From: Nautilus pompilius
Lineage: Eukaryota > Mollusca > Cephalopoda > Nautilida > Nautilidae
Direction of reading: 5' to 3'
NCBI GenBank assembly: GCA_018389105.1
Contig: JACATO010000649.1
Coordinates: 682,001 to 746,000, forward strand
DNA length: 64,000 nucleotides
The notes beneath the pieces were generated by a model. It did no database searches. It saw only the letters and a list, made by a program, of their open reading frames with translations, and was not told where the DNA came from. Shown one piece after another: positions 52,329 to 64,000 of the stretch; position 1 is the first letter of the stretch, and every line of letters begins with the position of its first letter. A program made the position numbers and the translations under genes.

Positions 52329-52714
52329 CTGAAAAGGAAAAGTGTGAGAAAGTTGACAATGAATGCTGAGCACCACGTGGGAACATCTCCACAGACCGGG
52401 ACAAAGGGACAAAGCTGCTGGGTCGCGCTGCAGTATCCCGATCCCGACTGGCTCTTTGTTCGGGGGGGGGGGGTCAGCTTTCCTTGGAGCTACTGCTTCT
52501 CTCACGACGACACCTGTAAACTGGAGCTCAGGTGATGTGCGAGCGGAGTTCCCTAACAAGCTCATGCACATCTAGGCTACGGAGTCCAAGAGTCAGAAAT
52601 GATTATATTTTTATTATTGTTATTTGACAGCTTAAAAAAAAAAAAAAGGTGGGGGTTGGGGGGGGGAGAGGAATATAAACCCACAATTTTGTGTTATCCT
52701 TCGGGGGAGAAATC

Positions 52715-52849
52715 TTAGCATAAATATGCGCAGAAATTAGAATGAAATGCAGTATCCGAAGCACAGTCTCTGCGAGCAAGCGACTGAATCTCGGTCAGTG
52801 CTTCTGGCAAGTCCACCACTTCATGACGTGATGGAAAAAGCCAGTGAGG
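52715..52849 (-). CDS. candidate exon, unknown protein
   Basis: Follows a long pyrimidine tract and acceptor (CCCCCCCTTCTTTTTTTATCAG-type, ending at 52850) and is open for 44 codons to a TAA. The peptide includes SRHEVVDLPEALTEIQSLAR. No polyadenylation signal is obvious after the stop. It may be a last exon or a chance frame after a pyrimidine-rich repeat. Confidence 0.2.
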   Translation of the reverse strand, partial: PHWLFPSRHEVVDLPEALTEIQSLARRDCASDTAFHSNFCAYLC

Positions 52850-53062
52850 CTGATAAAAAAAGAAGGGGGGGGGGAGAGATGCAAAAAAACTCAAGTACAA
52901 AATAAACCCAAAGAGTTAATAGAATATCGGGTGAAAAGAAGGCTCTAAACCCTGATCACTGGTTATTATTGCATTCTGGGAACACCCAACTTTCAGGTGA
53001 TTCAAATGCCCATTCCATGGATTTTTTTTTTGATTTTCAAATTATTAAGTTTCAGCAGCTAC

Positions 53063-53355
53063 CTGAAAGAATTGTCAGACCTTATAAAGGCTAAGATCTT
53101 AAAACACATTTGCCATATTTCCCCATCACCATCATCCATGACGTCAGTTAGCAGTAAGCATTTCTGCTGCTGGCCTTTGGTGTATCTTTTGACCAACACT
53201 CTAGCACACCCACTGTCCAGGTTTACCACTGTATACAAACGAAGTGGCGCCAGGTGCAAGGATTGGCTATCCCTCCCCCAAAAAACTTGGAATGCCGCAC
53301 CACATCGCTGTTCGTGGTACTGGCTTGCTTGTACAGTTACTTTCACTTTCCGCAT
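53063..53355 (-). CDS. candidate exon with strong donor, unknown protein
   Basis: Reads from an ATG at 53355 for 97 codons to a donor TTTCAG|GTAGCT. The peptide includes GCARVLVKRYTKGQQQKCLL and DDGDGEIWQMCFKILAFI. A TGACGTCA lies inside at 53139-53146. The opposite strand is also open for 124 codons, so an open frame by itself means little here. No family is recognised. Confidence 0.2.
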
Positions 53356-54519
53356 GTGTGTGATCAGCTGACCAGTTTTGAGTTGTTCATTATGGTTCTA
53401 CTTTCAAGGGCCATCTTCAGTATTCCTGTCTCTCTCCTTTTTTTTTCCTTCCACTTAAGTCTCACTTGCACTCAAACTCAGGGGGCTGAATATTTCAAAC
53501 ATCGAAAGGGGCTTTTTTAAAATATTTCTTATCCAATTCCTCGTAGATTCACAAATTTCTTTACTTAGTGCAGTCATTAAAGTTGGATATTTAAATAGAA
53601 CATTTGCACTAAGTGGGGTTGGGGAAAGGGGCTTTACATTAGTTATAAACGTCCTACCCCTAAAAAATTAGCTTATGGTTTCTAACCTTTTAGCATTTAA
53701 ATAACAAAAGTTACAAAGACGAAACCAATTTGCTCATTGGTCCAAAACAATTCAAGTCTCACGGCTTAGGCACAAGTTTTGTGGTATGTCCACAACATGC
53801 AACGGTTAGACCTTGTAAAGGTGTTAATTAAATATCATCATCACATGGTGATAACTGGAAGGGTCAATGCAACAGGGCTCCATTCAAAACTTTTCACAAA
53901 AGTGATAGAAAGTGGAAAAAATTATCCTAAACTAACTTACACATGTTGAAAAGAAAAAATAATGCTAATTTCAATTCTCGTAATCACCAACTCTGCCTCT
54001 GTCTCCATCATTATACCCGTCTCGGGATGTTGCAACACCTACGCAGAGAGTAGGTGGAATGTGTTTCCTCAAGCTCTCCGAAACGAGCCACCCAGCCCTT
54101 TATATTACCCGGGCAAGACGATGACTGAGAGAAAGGGATGCGAGTTAGGGCTCTCGGTATGGGGCTACTTCAAGACAAAGCCCTATGAGTGCTGCAGTGT
54201 CATGAATGCAAAACTAAACCTACGGATAGGGCTTGAACAAGTTATACTTTCAGGGAAGACATTAGGACTAAACCCTTCCACCTCTCCCTTTAAAACTGGT
54301 TTCCCTTTGCACAAGAACATCAAAGACGAAACCAAAAGGTAGCAAAAAAACAACAACAACAAACAAACAAAAAACTGACGAGGCTGCACAACGGATGAAG
54401 AAACAGCATATAAACCTTAAACGAATTCGGAGTTAAACAGTGTTTCAATACAACCGGTCCCCAAAGGTTGAAAGATGAAGATTGTCACAAGAGAAAGGAA
54501 AAAAAAAATACAATAAAAC

Positions 54520-54548
54520 AGAGAGAGAGAGAGAGAGGAGAGAGAGAG

Positions 54549-54580
<32 letters not shown>

Positions 54581-54584
54581 AGAG
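54520..54584. repeat. (GA)n microsatellite
   Basis: GA units with regular AGGAG breaks. Arg/Glu and Ser/Leu frames across it are artefacts. Confidence 0.92.
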
Positions 54585-55923
54585 ATGATGATGAGGGAGA
54601 GGGGGGTGAAAAGGGGGAAATGGATTGGAAGATTTCAAGATACGCGGCATAAATTAAAGTGGAGTTTTCATTAAAACTCGTGACAAGCAAAGTCAGAATA
54701 ACAAATACGTGGCACAGTTATAGTTTGATGTCAGGTCATCCTCGTTCCTCGGCAGATTAATTATTCAAAGTTCAGTGGTGATGTACTCCCTTCATTAAAA
54801 CCCTGCCTTGCTTTTCAGTTGGGGCTGAATGCTCAATCAAAGTTGTCCCTATTTTTTTTCCCTTTTTTGGAGAATTTAAACAGTGCATCCAAAAAATAAA
54901 TTACAAATGTGACGGGGGCAGCATGGATTGCATCGCAGTTCGCTTGGTCTGACCAGAAAACGTTATGATCACAGGGGGCCCTTTCGACCAACTGTCATGT
55001 CTGGTGTCAGATAGGCAAATCACATCTCTCCCTTGCAGCGCGACAGAAGCATTCTTCAAAAGCCACGTTTAAAAACACTCGAGAAATTTTAACCCTTGCA
55101 AAGATCCAGAAAGCTACGGTTAGAAAACCGCCGCTGCTGCTCAGCACATGATGATAGCCTCTTATTTCTCGTCTCTCTGCCAATATCTATTTCAATCGCG
55201 GGGCCCCATCCCCCACCCCCCTCCCACTTCGAGGTGGCCATTTCAGTGCCACGAACAAAAATGTACCACGTCTTCTTTACAAATGCGTCTACCATCATCG
55301 TTCTCCTGCACAAAAGTTGTGCTTCTCCAGAGATTAGATTTACAGAGAAAAGCTCAAGGATAAAATAATTTAGAGATGCAAATACAAAAAAAAAAAACAA
55401 AGAGAAGAAAGAATCATTTAGATATCGAAGCTGCACAGATCCTCATCTTCTTTTGCTGTTTCCGTTTGGTTCTAAGATGGAGTAAATGCCTGCAATAAGC
55501 TTGGCATTTAACACATTGTTCTCTTCTCTCATCCCATGGTAGCATTTCATCCTTATCCTCCTCTCTCTCTCTCTCTCCACAACAGTCCTACTCTCCTCTG
55601 TTACCAGGTAACAATGTTTAATTAACCCTCTCACTAACTTATTATTTATCCATAGCTTCATCAATATACAAAACACTCCCTTGACAGCAGATGATGTATA
55701 TATCCCCCACTCAATGTAATGTACAGTTAGTTCACTTTATACACTGATGATATCCTACACTGATGTCCTTTTTAGATCATGCACAAAATTGCAATAATGA
55801 CATCTAAGGAGCTGGGACTTCAAACAAACCTAGAAGGAACATTACACAGCATTCTTGATATACAACCCAAGACGTGTAAGTTCTGCTTTCTTTCCTTTCT
55901 ATTTTTTTTTTTTAATTTGAATC

Positions 55924-55937
55924 GTTGCCATGGTAAC
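55924..55937. promoter_or_regulatory. perfect X-box (RFX site)
   Basis: GTTGCCATGGTAAC is a near-perfect inverted repeat that fits the RFX consensus. In animals RFX sites of this type commonly lie near ciliary genes. It lies just after a poly-T run and no adjacent gene can be named. Confidence 0.35.
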
Positions 55938-58125
55938 TTGGCGAGCTCACCGAATAAGCCACTTGCAATTTCCTTCCTAACTATTCATCAGATCCAAGTA
56001 ACGACACAATCACCCAAATGTACAGACCTGTAGAGATAACAGAGTTTTCCTATGGAAAATGAGATAAAAAAAAACAAAAACAAAGTGCCAAATACTTTAA
56101 AATATCATATTCTGGAAAATAAGGATTATGCATGGTGCCAATGTAAACGTACTTCCTCAACTGGTGCCCTCCCATCATCTCTGTTCCACTACAGCAACTG
56201 AATATCTTTCTGTGAATCAAGAATACATCCAAAACATCACCTATAAAAATACCTTTCTGATCCCAGAAGACCTGTTATATATTTTTGAAGCCGCTTCTCC
56301 TGTAAGACATTTCAACTTGATTTTACTCATTTATCGGGACATTTGGTTAAATACAGAATTCACCAAGAAAACGTTCATCTCGTGGAAGGTACTGTATCAA
56401 CAGCTTTGTCTGCAACTGATGGGGGTGTGCTAAAAGGGAGGGAGGGAAAAATAGAGCTGTCAATTTATGTTATTTTCCTAGCATAGAAGATTTTTTTTTT
56501 TTACATCGTGAACTATCTAGAAATTAACATCAGCTGTTCTTAAACCATGAAGATTTTCATGAACCACTGCAGGATGTCTGTCAACTGCAGCTTCAAGAAA
56601 TAACTGTGTTTAGTGTGTACTTTAGGTGAGAGTTGAAGAACAAACAGAGAAACAAAACAACTAAGTACCAAAGTAAAAAAGTCCGAGTTTACTGAGAGAA
56701 AAAATTTTTTTAAAACTGGTTCAGAGTTGTGCTCCACCTTCCTTTTTAAGGTGCCAAGTTGTTCTGCCATTCTTTTATCACTTTTCCCTGTCAGAACATT
56801 TTTTCGAGAGTTGAATCTACATTTTTCACGAAGTGAAATGGGCAACCAATAGACATAAAGTTGCATACATAATCACTGCACTAAACATCAGACTCACACT
56901 GATCAATGTCTGGATCATGTCCCAACATTTTCTCCTCTTCTCTTTTCTTTAATTTTTCTGGAGAAGAATGGATTTCACAGTTGACAGAAGAGATCACTGA
57001 GTGTAAAAGTGAGCTGAACACCATGACTTTCTTCAGCCAGAAGGAAATAGCCTGCCAGAACTCTTCTGATTAATCATGGGATGCAAAGGAAGAGTAGAAG
57101 ATGAAAAGGACATCACAGAAGACCAAGAGAAATGACATCGCCATCCAGACAACACCCCCCCCCCAAAAAAGAGAAAAACTGTAGTTGTGACCACTCTATA
57201 CTAACCAAACATCATCTATCTATACACTGTCTGTTTTTAAATAAACTATTTCTGTACCCAAATAGAGATTTTACATCACGGAAAACCTTGCAACATTCTG
57301 TCTTCTTTTTTTTTTTTTTTGCAAAAGTTCTGGCTGGGCATCCTCCTCTTGTTCCCAAATCCTACATCAGTCATCAACAACGACGGCTTTAGTTTCGTTT
57401 ACAACAAAGAGAGCAAAACATACATACATTTTTTAACCTCCTCGCCCTTACAGGTGAGTGTCGTCTTCTACCGCGTGATGATCCAGTCCAAGTCCAGGCG
57501 TGAACGTTCATGAATTTTAGAGGAGACAAATCAAAACTAAACACCTTAACAGCAACATGAGTGTTCATTTCATGTCATTTTCTTCTTTCTTATATTTATG
57601 AAGATTACCTCAGGGTAATATAGAAGTAGCACTTATAAAAGTCTAAGAAATCTGAGCATCTTCCTCTGTAGGAAGACTAGAAATTCATTATGAACATGTA
57701 AAATCTTGTTTTTCATTTTTTCTATCTTACAATTTTGCGATACAAGAAAATATCAATACAGTCAAGACTAATCTATATTATTGTTACGTATAATTTCTTT
57801 TGCTACAAAAAAAAAAAAACAACACAAAAATCCATTAAAATCCATCCTGTCCCAAGTTATATTTTTTTTTTGTATTAAAAAATTTCAGATAAATTCCATA
57901 AATGAGCCACTTCTTCCCCACCCACCCCACTACAGCAACCACACCATGCCACACACACACAATTATTCAGAAGTTGGTGGGTGATGCGGAAGTCAACAAC
58001 AGAATGCACCCAGGTCTAAGAATCAAAACAAAAACCTGATGACGCCAGGAGAGCGCAAGTCAGAAGCGTTTAAATCTGTACAAATCACGACAGTCAAAAA
58101 AAGGGGGGGGTGAAATGCAGGGCCA

Positions 58126-58260
58126 TCATCTCCCTCTCTCTGTACTGAAGTCATCTCTTTCTCTCTCTCTCTCTATCTCTCTGTACTGACGTCATCTTTC
58201 TCTCTCTGTACTGAAGTCATCTCTTTCTCTCTCTCTCTCTATCTCTCTGTACTGAAGTCA

Positions 58261-58301
<41 letters not shown>

Positions 58302-58520
58302 GTACTGACGTCATCTCTCTCTCTCTGTACTGGCGTCATCTCTCTCTCTCTCTGTACTGAAGTCATCTCTTTCTCTCTATCTCTCTGTACTGACGTCATC
58401 TTTCTCTCTCTGTACTGAAGTCATCTCTCTCTCTCTCTGTACTGACGTCATCTCTCTCTCTCTCTGTACTGAGGTCATCTCTCTCTCTCTCTGTACTGAG
58501 GTCATCTCTCTCTCTCTCTC
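58126..58520. repeat. CT microsatellite array with embedded CRE-like palindromes
   Basis: Twelve units of the form CTGTACTGANGTCATCT plus a variable (CT)n spacer. Four units carry the perfect palindrome TGACGTCA (58187, 58306, 58391, 58443). The others have TGAAGTCA, TGAGGTCA or TGGCGTCA. TGACGTCA is the known CREB/ATF site. The minus-strand frame across it repeats MTSVQRERE and is a repeat artefact. Confidence 0.93.
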
Positions 58521-58525
58521 CCCAC

Positions 58526-58724
58526 CAGAAAGAGTGCCCATGCAGACAGGCACAGACTGCGCCACACGATGGATGGAGCCGTACCAATTGACCCCACTAA
58601 ATTCTGGTGGCAGAATACCAGTGTAAACACTACAGTCACCGACAGACGTAACCCAGCAGAGACCGGATATCAGCGAGACCAGAAGTGGAAGTAGAGGAGA
58701 ATCCCTGTAATCAATTAACTTCAT
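58526..58724 (-). CDS. candidate exon with signal-peptide-like leader
   Basis: From an ATG at 58724 the minus strand is open for 66 codons to a donor-like TTCTG|GTGGGG at the edge of the CT array. The N-terminus has a hydrophobic core LLPLLVSLISGLCWVTSVG followed by DCSVYTG, as in a secreted or membrane protein. An alternative acceptor GATTACAG|GG at 58705 would make it an internal exon in the same frame. CpG content is above its surroundings. The donor is weak and no family is recognised. Confidence 0.2.
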
Positions 58725-58759
58725 GAATTACAAGCGTTAAGAGCAGTTACAAAGTCAAA

Positions 58760-60870
58760 CGGAAAATGCAGATACCTCCCCCCTCCTCTGACATCAAATA
58801 TAACAGGATCGTCTGAGAGCATTAGCGTCCCAACAACGGAGAAAAATCAAATCAACATGAGCAAGCGGTTATTGTCTACAAATCACAATTAAACACAAGC
58901 AATGGATGTTTATCGACTGGTGATAAACATAAGCATCATGAACAGTTTACCAGGTAATAAAAATGGATGTGTCCCAAAAACGATGCTGCACACACACACA
59001 CTGTAGTGATTACTCACAGTGCACACATGAGCAATCGTGATGTCTACCATACTGAAGTATAGGATGGTAAGCTGGACTGGTGTGCACAATAAGAGAGATA
59101 AAGCTATCGTGCCTTTAGCGGGGCTTTTATTTTTTAGAGAGTTGTAGAGGCTGCCCAACCCAGATAGAGCCCTCATCCATCCTGCTGCATTCTTCTGCGT
59201 GTCGTGTGCCATGCTACACAAACGCAGTCCTGCTAAAACCTCCGTACTTACACAAGTCCAACCTTCAGCCCCCTCCTACAAATCTCAAACCTGTGTATCT
59301 CCCCCCACTTACAGTGTAAACAAGGTTCTTTTTTTTCCTCCCCTGAATTATTCTGTTAAAGCACCTGTGCGTTCCTTCCAGACTGTTAGTGCATCCCCCC
59401 TATCAAGTTAAGGACGCCAAGCCTGGACTTCATACTTCAAATGAAGTTTAACCCAGAACAGAAAACATCTGGTGTCGTTAGCGGTTCTGTTAAAAAAAGA
59501 CCTAAGGTATTGTCCCCCCCCCCTACCTATCACGTGATTAGGTGGCTTTTATCATGGATTTATCATAACAAATAATTACTTTACAATAATATGAGAATAA
59601 TAACAGATTTTTCTATTCAACAAAAATGCAACATAATCGACACAGGCAGTCAAGACACTCCAATCGTGGAAAACATAAATGTGTTCACACAGTTGCCAAA
59701 GAGAAACACTGTCAAGATATTATTTATCATCTGAGACAAACATAATCAATGTGGACAGTTTTTAGAAACAAGGGCAAACATAATTAATGTGGATAATGAC
59801 CATTTATTGAGCATCCAACCAGCCATACAATAAACCAAACTCACATGCTTATCTGTAAATCTGTTCCCTTGCTCTCAGGTTAATCTAATCTGCAGGCTGT
59901 AGTTAGTCATAAAAAAGGGAAACTTTGCTAAGACTTAAGAACCAATGGCATTGCCACTTCTCATTCCAATGCCTACAAGTTGACATGCAACAGAAGCTCC
60001 ATCTGGTGTCAATTAAAATAAAAACAACTTGGTTTTGAGCTAAGCAGGCGCTACTTAGCAAACTGTTTTCTCGATACTTTTACAAAAATACACTGCTGCT
60101 CAAAATTCTTAGATGATAGACACAGCCATGCCAGTTTTCCTTTAACTTTGTCCCTGTTGCATAAATCATATATTAGTAGTTCTTGATCCATCTCTAGAGT
60201 ATGATATTCAGGCACTGTTGTGTAAAGGTAGCAGGCAGTTACTTAAGTAACTCATGCAATATCTCACCTGTAAAGAAAGGCTAAAGAGGATTTGATTACC
60301 TTCTTAGGTATGCAGACATTCTCAATGGTTACCTAATTCAAGTTTTCAAAAAAAATTTTCTGTATAGAGTTAGTTTATACGAGTTTTTTCTGCTACTAGT
60401 GATGCATCATATATCATTAAGGGTTCAAATATATATTTAAAAAAATAGGAAAGCTCTTGATTGGACACTAAGAAACATTGTTATCTATGTTTGTAGATAA
60501 TTATATATTATCCACCTGGAATGATTCACCAAAGCAAGATGAAAAAAATACAAAAAGACCAGATCATACACTATATAATATATATATATATTTAAAAAAT
60601 TCCTGTTTTTTCCTGACTTTTCTATATCCAGATGTAAGGCCTCCTCTAAACATTCAACAGACAGTAACTCAATATGGAATTTGGCTGCAACTATGGCTGT
60701 CAAAAGAGACTGACAAATGCATTGTAGTTTGGTAGGGTCAACAATGATCAATTTTTCCATCCATGGCCAATTTAAAGATGAATTTTCATGACTCACGGTG
60801 TTTCAGGAATTTTTCATAATCTCGGCTAAGAAACGGAACTCGATCGTCAACCTGTGAGGGTCAAGGGTTG
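58760..60870. other. AT-rich non-coding stretch
   Basis: A perfect ATCACGTGAT palindrome is near 59531. The minus strand at 60640-60796 is open with a mixed composition, but no splice pair was found. Nothing else is supported. Confidence 0.45.
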
Positions 60871-60880
60871 AGTGTGTGTA

Positions 60881-61030
<150 letters not shown>

Positions 61031-62845
61031 ACATGAACAGCCTGAGGTATCTGTGTCCATAAGTTCCAGCAGCTGGACCAACTTAAATGGGTAATTTTAG
61101 AAAAAAGTACAGCACGAATAACAACAAAAAAAAAAAAAAAATAGGTCTGTGAGTGAGCGAGCGACATGAAACATTTCTGTGCCACGAATAAACACAAAAT
61201 ATCCAAGGTCTATAAAGGACAACAGAACTGGCTGGCTGAATAATGCATAGATGCAGTCTGCAAGAAACATTGAATGTCCATAGAGTGACACATGCAGGTC
61301 TCTAGCATCCTCTTGTGCATGATATCACCCAAAGTTCCTCCCTCCACTCCCATAACCTCATCTTTCACGACAATACAAAATTTCTGAAGCACAAGTTTCC
61401 AAAAGTTTTTTTTATTTTTTTTTTTAAAAACCTTTTATTCTTAACAATATTTAAAAAAATAGGCTTTGCACAGCATTGTTATAGAAAAGTATTGCTATTA
61501 TATTAATGTACAAATCTTATTTGAGAACGATGGGTTTTTCTAGAAATGATAAATAGAGAAGACCATTCAAACCCATTAAAAATCTATTTAAAAAAAATCA
61601 AAATCAACAGTTCTTTTCTAAATGTATTCAGTGTTGCACATCAAGATATTTTAAGTGCATGCTTTTCAATGTTCCGCTAGACTGAGCGATGAATGAGATG
61701 GCGGTACACTGCTCCAATGTAAATAGCATCTCCTGGTTCTAAAAGCCATGAGCTCATCATTAATTACTAATGCAAAACCCATGGCAACCAGAGAAGTTAA
61801 ACTTACCACTCTATAATTAATGATAACAATTTCAGCTCTTTCTAGTTAGGTGGTCATACCTGAGCTATGAAAGACGAGGATTGACAATACACGGTTATGA
61901 TTCACCTGAGCTAAGACCAGAAGTGTTAGGGTAGGGGTTTTCAATTTGTAATGGTATACAATATCCTCTCCTTTCTGTCTGGAACGCATAAATATCAAAT
62001 CTTTTTAAAGCTTAGCATAAATATTCTTTTCTACACCAAAATGTTTCTGATGAAACAAGGAAACAAACAAACAAAAAAACAGAGAACCAACTGCTTTAGA
62101 TTTCTGTGCTTGTCATTGGTGCAAATGAAACACTGTGGTGATTGTTGTCCGGCTTCACTATACATGGAGCATTGAAACTCAATTATAGGGAGGGGCACAA
62201 GAACAGGTTGGTTGCCTGCTGAAATATCCACTTATCTACCTGCATTTTTTGCATGTATTCAGTGTGAATCTTACAAGATCAGTTGTCAAAGATGGAATTT
62301 AGTGCCAACATTGATTTGCGCAGTAATACGTATAATATTCTATATATATTGTGTGTGTGTTTGTATAATAGAAAAAGAAAACTAATTTCTATAACTTTTT
62401 TTTTAAGTTTGAAAAGTAATAATGCTCTGGGGTACTCTTGTTTCCTCCAAACATCTAAAAGAATGAAGAATTCTGATAGGGAAGTGTTGGTCTCTCCTGG
62501 CGTAAGACTGGCAATGCTTCCTGATAGACAACTATGACACTGTGCTCCTTCACCAGAGAATTGCCTACCTTGTATAAATTGGTGCACGCACACACACACA
62601 AATTAATAATTAAATTAAATTAAATTAAAACGATGATAGTAGGGTCGTTCCAAAACCCTCCCCCCGGAGAACTCATTCACTATCAGACAGCAGCCTAAAG
62701 TTACTAAGCAATGTCAGCAGAAATTGTGCTTCCTCCAAGCAAGCAAAAAATACTGCAACCAAACAGTTTCCCTGATGATTGGTCCTGCACAGATGACAAC
62801 TCCTCTCCATTTCTGTCTCTTTTTTTGTCATTATCATCCAGACCG
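61031..62845. other. AT-rich non-coding stretch
   Basis: Poly-A and poly-T runs near 61125 and 61410. ATTAATTACTAATGCAAAAC followed by CCATGGCAACC lies at about 61759-61790, a homeodomain-type core beside an RFX half-site. No gene is supported. Confidence 0.45.
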
Positions 62846-62846
62846 A

Positions 62847-62867
62847 TATATATATATATATATATAA
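62847..62867. repeat. (TA)n microsatellite
   Basis: About ten TA units, with a (CA)n run following at 62904-62919. Confidence 0.9.
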
Positions 62868-62879
62868 TTTCTTCTTCTT

Positions 62880-63172
62880 GTTCTAGCCACAGTGCCAACA
62901 TCCACACACACACACACAAGGAATCCACCAGATGCAGAAGAGGATGCAGAGATTTAGCCACCCAAGCCACCTACCACATAAAGAACCCTTCCTGTTTTAG
63001 ACATGAGAGGAAACTGGAGTGTGAAAGAATTGCCATCCATGCAGCTGGATGGGGGGGGGGAGAGAATAAATCGTGGTTGGCAGATACGGCATTGAGTTGG
63101 CCCCAACTGGGATTTAAACTTGGGCTGTCAACCCTAGTAATCCATTAGTCCACCACTAGACAACCTGGAGTA
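62880..63172 (-). mobile_element. tRNA-derived SINE, family C, copy 3 (divergent)
   Basis: On the minus strand an A-box-like TAGTGGTGGACTAATGG (63142-63158) and a B-box-like AAGTTTAAATCCC (63109-63121) begin the element. The body has GTCTAAAACAGGAAGGGTTC at 62983-63002, matching copy 1. A G10 run at 63051 and a CA run near its 3' end are later slippage. Confidence 0.7.
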
Positions 63173-63179
63173 ATAATAT

Positions 63180-64000
63180 AGAAAATTTAAAACAAATATC
63201 TCAATACAAGATGAATAAAACAGACAGAAATATAGGCAGACAGATTGTACAATTAAACAGTTAAGAAAAAAATCTCAAAAAGATTAGCCTTAGAAGCTGA
63301 TATGCTTAAAAAACAAAAAAAAAAGTTGATGATGTAAATTTTGGACACTTAAAACTACAGAAATATTTGTAATTTAAAAAGCAAAAAAAAGCTAAAATGT
63401 TGCTTATATTTAGTTGGGAATATCACATTTCATAGCATTGCATTGTGGCAATGTCACTGATTGCCAGGGGAGACAAGCTCATATCCCACTGCTACCTGAT
63501 GGACAGTCAGCACCAGCAGAACATGTGAACTGAAACATCTATAATGCGGCTATTTACTCCCCAAAACCATCAATGTTTTTTTTTTCTATTTCTCACCCTA
63601 CCTTCTGTCTCAGCAGCTATCATAATGCTCTGTTCTTGCTGTCTAGTACATTTCCCACATGTCCCTGACATGATGTGGCCAGAATATTCTCACCTTTAGC
63701 ATTTTCCCTGGCTTTTGTAGTTTTAGCCAATAAACTCAGGCCCCATACATTCCGACCCAGGTAAAATGCACAATTGCAAGCTGTTATAAAAATCATTTGT
63801 TTTTTTTTTTGTCCACAAAACAAATGGTCCTCTATAATTAACATCAGATGAGAGACAATTCTTGTTACTTCCACTGCCTGCTGCATCACTAAGAACTTCG
63901 CAAAGTATACTGGCAATTAATGTAGCATCACACCAGATAAGTGTATTTATTATAGATGGCATGTAAAGTGTTAATTAAAAACCACTTTTCCTGTCAGATG
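63180..64000. other. AT-rich non-coding stretch to the window edge
   Basis: Poly-A/T runs only. Minus-strand frames at 63620-63962 are open, but no splice pair or motif supports a gene. Confidence 0.5.

Larger units (their letters stand above)
51640..53060. other. region around candidate minus-strand exons
   Basis: AT-rich with poly-A and G runs (52460, 52640-52665, 52865). It contains the two candidate exons listed separately. The plus strand at 52344-52535 is also open and ends at a donor-like CTCAG|GTGATG, so the coding strand here is not settled. Confidence 0.4.
53380..58120. other. non-coding stretch with a GA tract and CpG-bearing patches
   Basis: Patches at 53960-54330 and 54900-55400 are CpG-bearing and open on both strands, without decisive splice pairs. 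Near 55924 there is a perfect RFX X-box. Poly-T runs occur at 57307 and 57862. No gene is supported. Confidence 0.4.

Noticed and set aside
52997-53371. 124-codon plus-strand frame
   Set aside because: It overlaps an open minus-strand frame with a better donor. Composition is irregular and no splice pair supports it.
5414-59540. Many CACGTG palindromes, some with extended symmetry
   Set aside because: The number seen is not above that expected for a six-base site in 64 kb.

Overview
The window reads as non-coding DNA from an animal genome. It is AT-rich and has no long open reading frame on either strand. It is crowded with simple repeats ((GA)n, (AAT)n, (GT)n, (CAA)n, poly-A, poly-C), carries tRNA-headed SINEs with clear A and B boxes, and holds decayed Tc1/mariner transposons. 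No bacterial gene, operon, rRNA gene, CRISPR array or retrovirus-like element was seen. The style fits a lophotrochozoan invertebrate such as a mollusc, but no feature proves the taxon, so that is an inference.

Layout. 1-16.6 kb: microsatellites, one SINE on the minus strand (5.6-5.9 kb), a long GA minisatellite (6.8-7.2 kb), a GC-rich SINE on the plus strand (10.1-10.4 kb), and a tentative four-exon minus-strand gene (16532 down to 6371) whose three junctions all keep the same phase. 16.6-32.6 kb: mostly featureless AT-rich DNA with microsatellites, an A/B-box SINE at 26.4 kb and a GA tract at 28.2 kb. 32.6-39.1 kb: three Tc1/mariner relics, two of them from one family and one from a different family. 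39-50.5 kb: AT-rich DNA with CpG-bearing patches, a divergent SINE (43.6 kb), an 84-bp minisatellite (43.9-44.2 kb), a coding-like fragment (44.35-44.74 kb) and a G-rich quadruplex-type tract (45.3 kb). 50.9-51.6 kb: a 32-bp minisatellite with a higher-order pattern. 52-53.4 kb and 58.5-58.7 kb: minus-strand candidate exons. 58.1-58.5 kb: a CT microsatellite array whose units carry CRE-type palindromes. 62.9-63.2 kb: a third copy of the same SINE family.

How it works together. If the window lies inside or beside a gene, it is mainly intron or intergenic sequence, with a few short islands that look coding or regulatory. The firm calls are the transposable elements and tandem repeats. The exon calls rest on open frame, splice signals and phase only. 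No protein family was recognised in any of them, and all have low confidence.
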